DNA of 64,000 nt from Cryobacterium sinapicolor (lineage in GTDB: Bacteria; Actinomycetota; Actinomycetes; Actinomycetales; Microbacteriaceae). Positions 63,274 through 64,000 of this stretch are shown here, one piece after another. The notes beneath the pieces are model-generated. The model was not told where the DNA came from and did no database searches. It worked only from the letters and a program-made list of their open reading frames with translations. Location of the stretch: positions 1 to 64,000 of the forward strand of contig NZ_SOGQ01000026.1 of NCBI RefSeq assembly GCF_004403465.1, written 5' to 3'. The position numbers were made by a program, and so were the translations under genes. How positions within the stretch are numbered: position 1 is the first letter of the stretch; every line of letters starts with the position of its first letter.

Positions 63274-64000
63274 ATGATCATCGGTGTACCCAACGAAATC
63301 AAGAACAACGAATTCCGCGTCGCCATCACCGCCTCAGGCGTGCACGAGTTCCTGTCCGCCGGCCACACCGTGCTGGTCGAGAAGGGCGCCGGCCTCGGCT
63401 CGCACATCAACGACGACGAATACCACGTGGCCGGTGCCGAGCTGGTCGACTCCGCCGACGAGGTCTGGGCCCGCGCCGACATGGTGATGAAGGTCAAGGA
63501 GCCGGTCGCGGCCGAGTACCACCGCTTCCGCGAGGGGCTGATCCTCTTCACTTACTTGCACCTGGCTGCCGAGCCCGACCTCACCCGCGCCCTGACCGAG
63601 GCGGGCGTCACCGCCATCGCCTACGAGACGGTGCAGACCGCCAACCGTGCGCTGCCCCTTCTGGCCCCGATGAGCGAGGTCGCCGGCCGACTGGCCGTGC
63701 AGGTCGGCGCGCAGTCCCTGATGGCCCCGGCCGGCGGGAAGGGCGTGCTGCTCGGCGGCGTGCCCGGGGTGCGCCCCGCCAAGGTTGTCGTGCTGGGCGC
63801 CGGCGTGGCCGGCACCAACGCGGCCGCCATGGCGATGGGCCTCGGCGCCGACGTCACGATCCTCGACATCAACATTGACCGCCTCCGCCAGCTCGACGCG
63901 CAGTACCAGGGCCGGCTGAAGACGGTCGCGTCCAACTCCTATGAGATCGAGATCGCGGTGACGGATGCCGACCTGGTCATCGGTTCCGTGCTGATCCCAG
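63274..64000 (+). CDS. ald: alanine dehydrogenase (3' end beyond window)
   Basis: First 242 residues of about 370. [26 protein letters not shown] starts the family; [27 protein letters not shown] is the NAD fold; KVKEP and THLHLA-type ([11 protein letters not shown]) segments surround the substrate site. It deaminates L-alanine to pyruvate and ammonia. GGAG lies 6 nt before the ATG. With CycA and the AdeR-like regulator it forms an alanine import and catabolism module. Confidence 0.95.
   Translation, partial: MIIGVPNEIKNNEFRVAITASGVHEFLSAGHTVLVEKGAGLGSHINDDEYHVAGAELVDSADEVWARADMVMKVKEPVAAEYHRFREGLILFTYLHLAAEPDLTRALTEAGVTAIAYETVQTANRALPLLAPMSEVAGRLAVQVGAQSLMAPAGGKGVLLGGVPGVRPAKVVVLGAGVAGTNAAAMAMGLGADVTILDINIDRLRQLDAQYQGRLKTVASNSYEIEIAVTDADLVIGSVLIP

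Overview
The window is a high-GC chromosomal segment from an actinobacterium. The ilvD, ilvBNC, serA, leuB-ilvE and gltX arrangement, the DUF6458 protein and the dispersed GGTCTCGAC..CTCGACCACCGG repeats fit Microbacteriaceae (a Cryobacterium- or Leifsonia-like organism). That assignment is inference from gene style, not from a search.

Layout. 1-1.3 kb: a 51-bp tandem repeat array and two small minus-strand genes. 1.3-6.8 kb: a TetR-MMPL-YhgE/Pip export operon with two palindromic operators, in which the MMPL protein carries a decayed ABC-ATPase-like C-terminus. 7.1-8.6 kb: pspA with a coiled-coil membrane partner. 8.8-11 kb: a fused OtsA-OtsB trehalose enzyme that probably starts at ATT. 11-16.3 kb: branched-chain amino acid genes ilvD, ilvB, ilvN and ilvC. 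16.4-22.1 kb: oxidoreductases, a hydrolase, small membrane proteins and a deletion scar joining two phosphatase fragments. 22.2-29.4 kb: serA, a TetR/MFS efflux pair, DUF6458, and leuB-ilvE-FAH with overlapping starts and stops. 29.4-36 kb: a TetR/MDR/PfpI unit, a LysR/class-V aminotransferase pair and gltX.

A tRNA-Gln(CTG) at 36.08 kb marks the edge of an accessory island running to about 53.5 kb. It holds an excisionase-like gene, a broken tyrosine integrase, ISL3 and IS1380 remnants, a CtpF-like P-type ATPase and a CmtR/CDF metal pair. It also holds a tightly overlapping five-gene operon resembling the uncharacterised M. tuberculosis Rv1678-fadE16-Rv1680-moeX locus, fused to an internal fragment of oleate hydratase. 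Next come an adhesin remnant and a serine hydrolase/HTH pair with three identical-architecture operators. From 53.7 kb core-like genes resume: a phytoene-dehydrogenase-like flavoprotein, SRPBCC, zinc-ribbon proteins, a LolA-like protein with an ABC exporter, and an alanine-use module (cycA, an AdeR-like regulator, ald) cut by the window end.

One theme crosses the window. At least eight genes, five of them regulators, have a TANNNT box exactly 6 nt before ATG/GTG. This is the signature of leaderless transcripts, and in several cases operator palindromes sit on that box.
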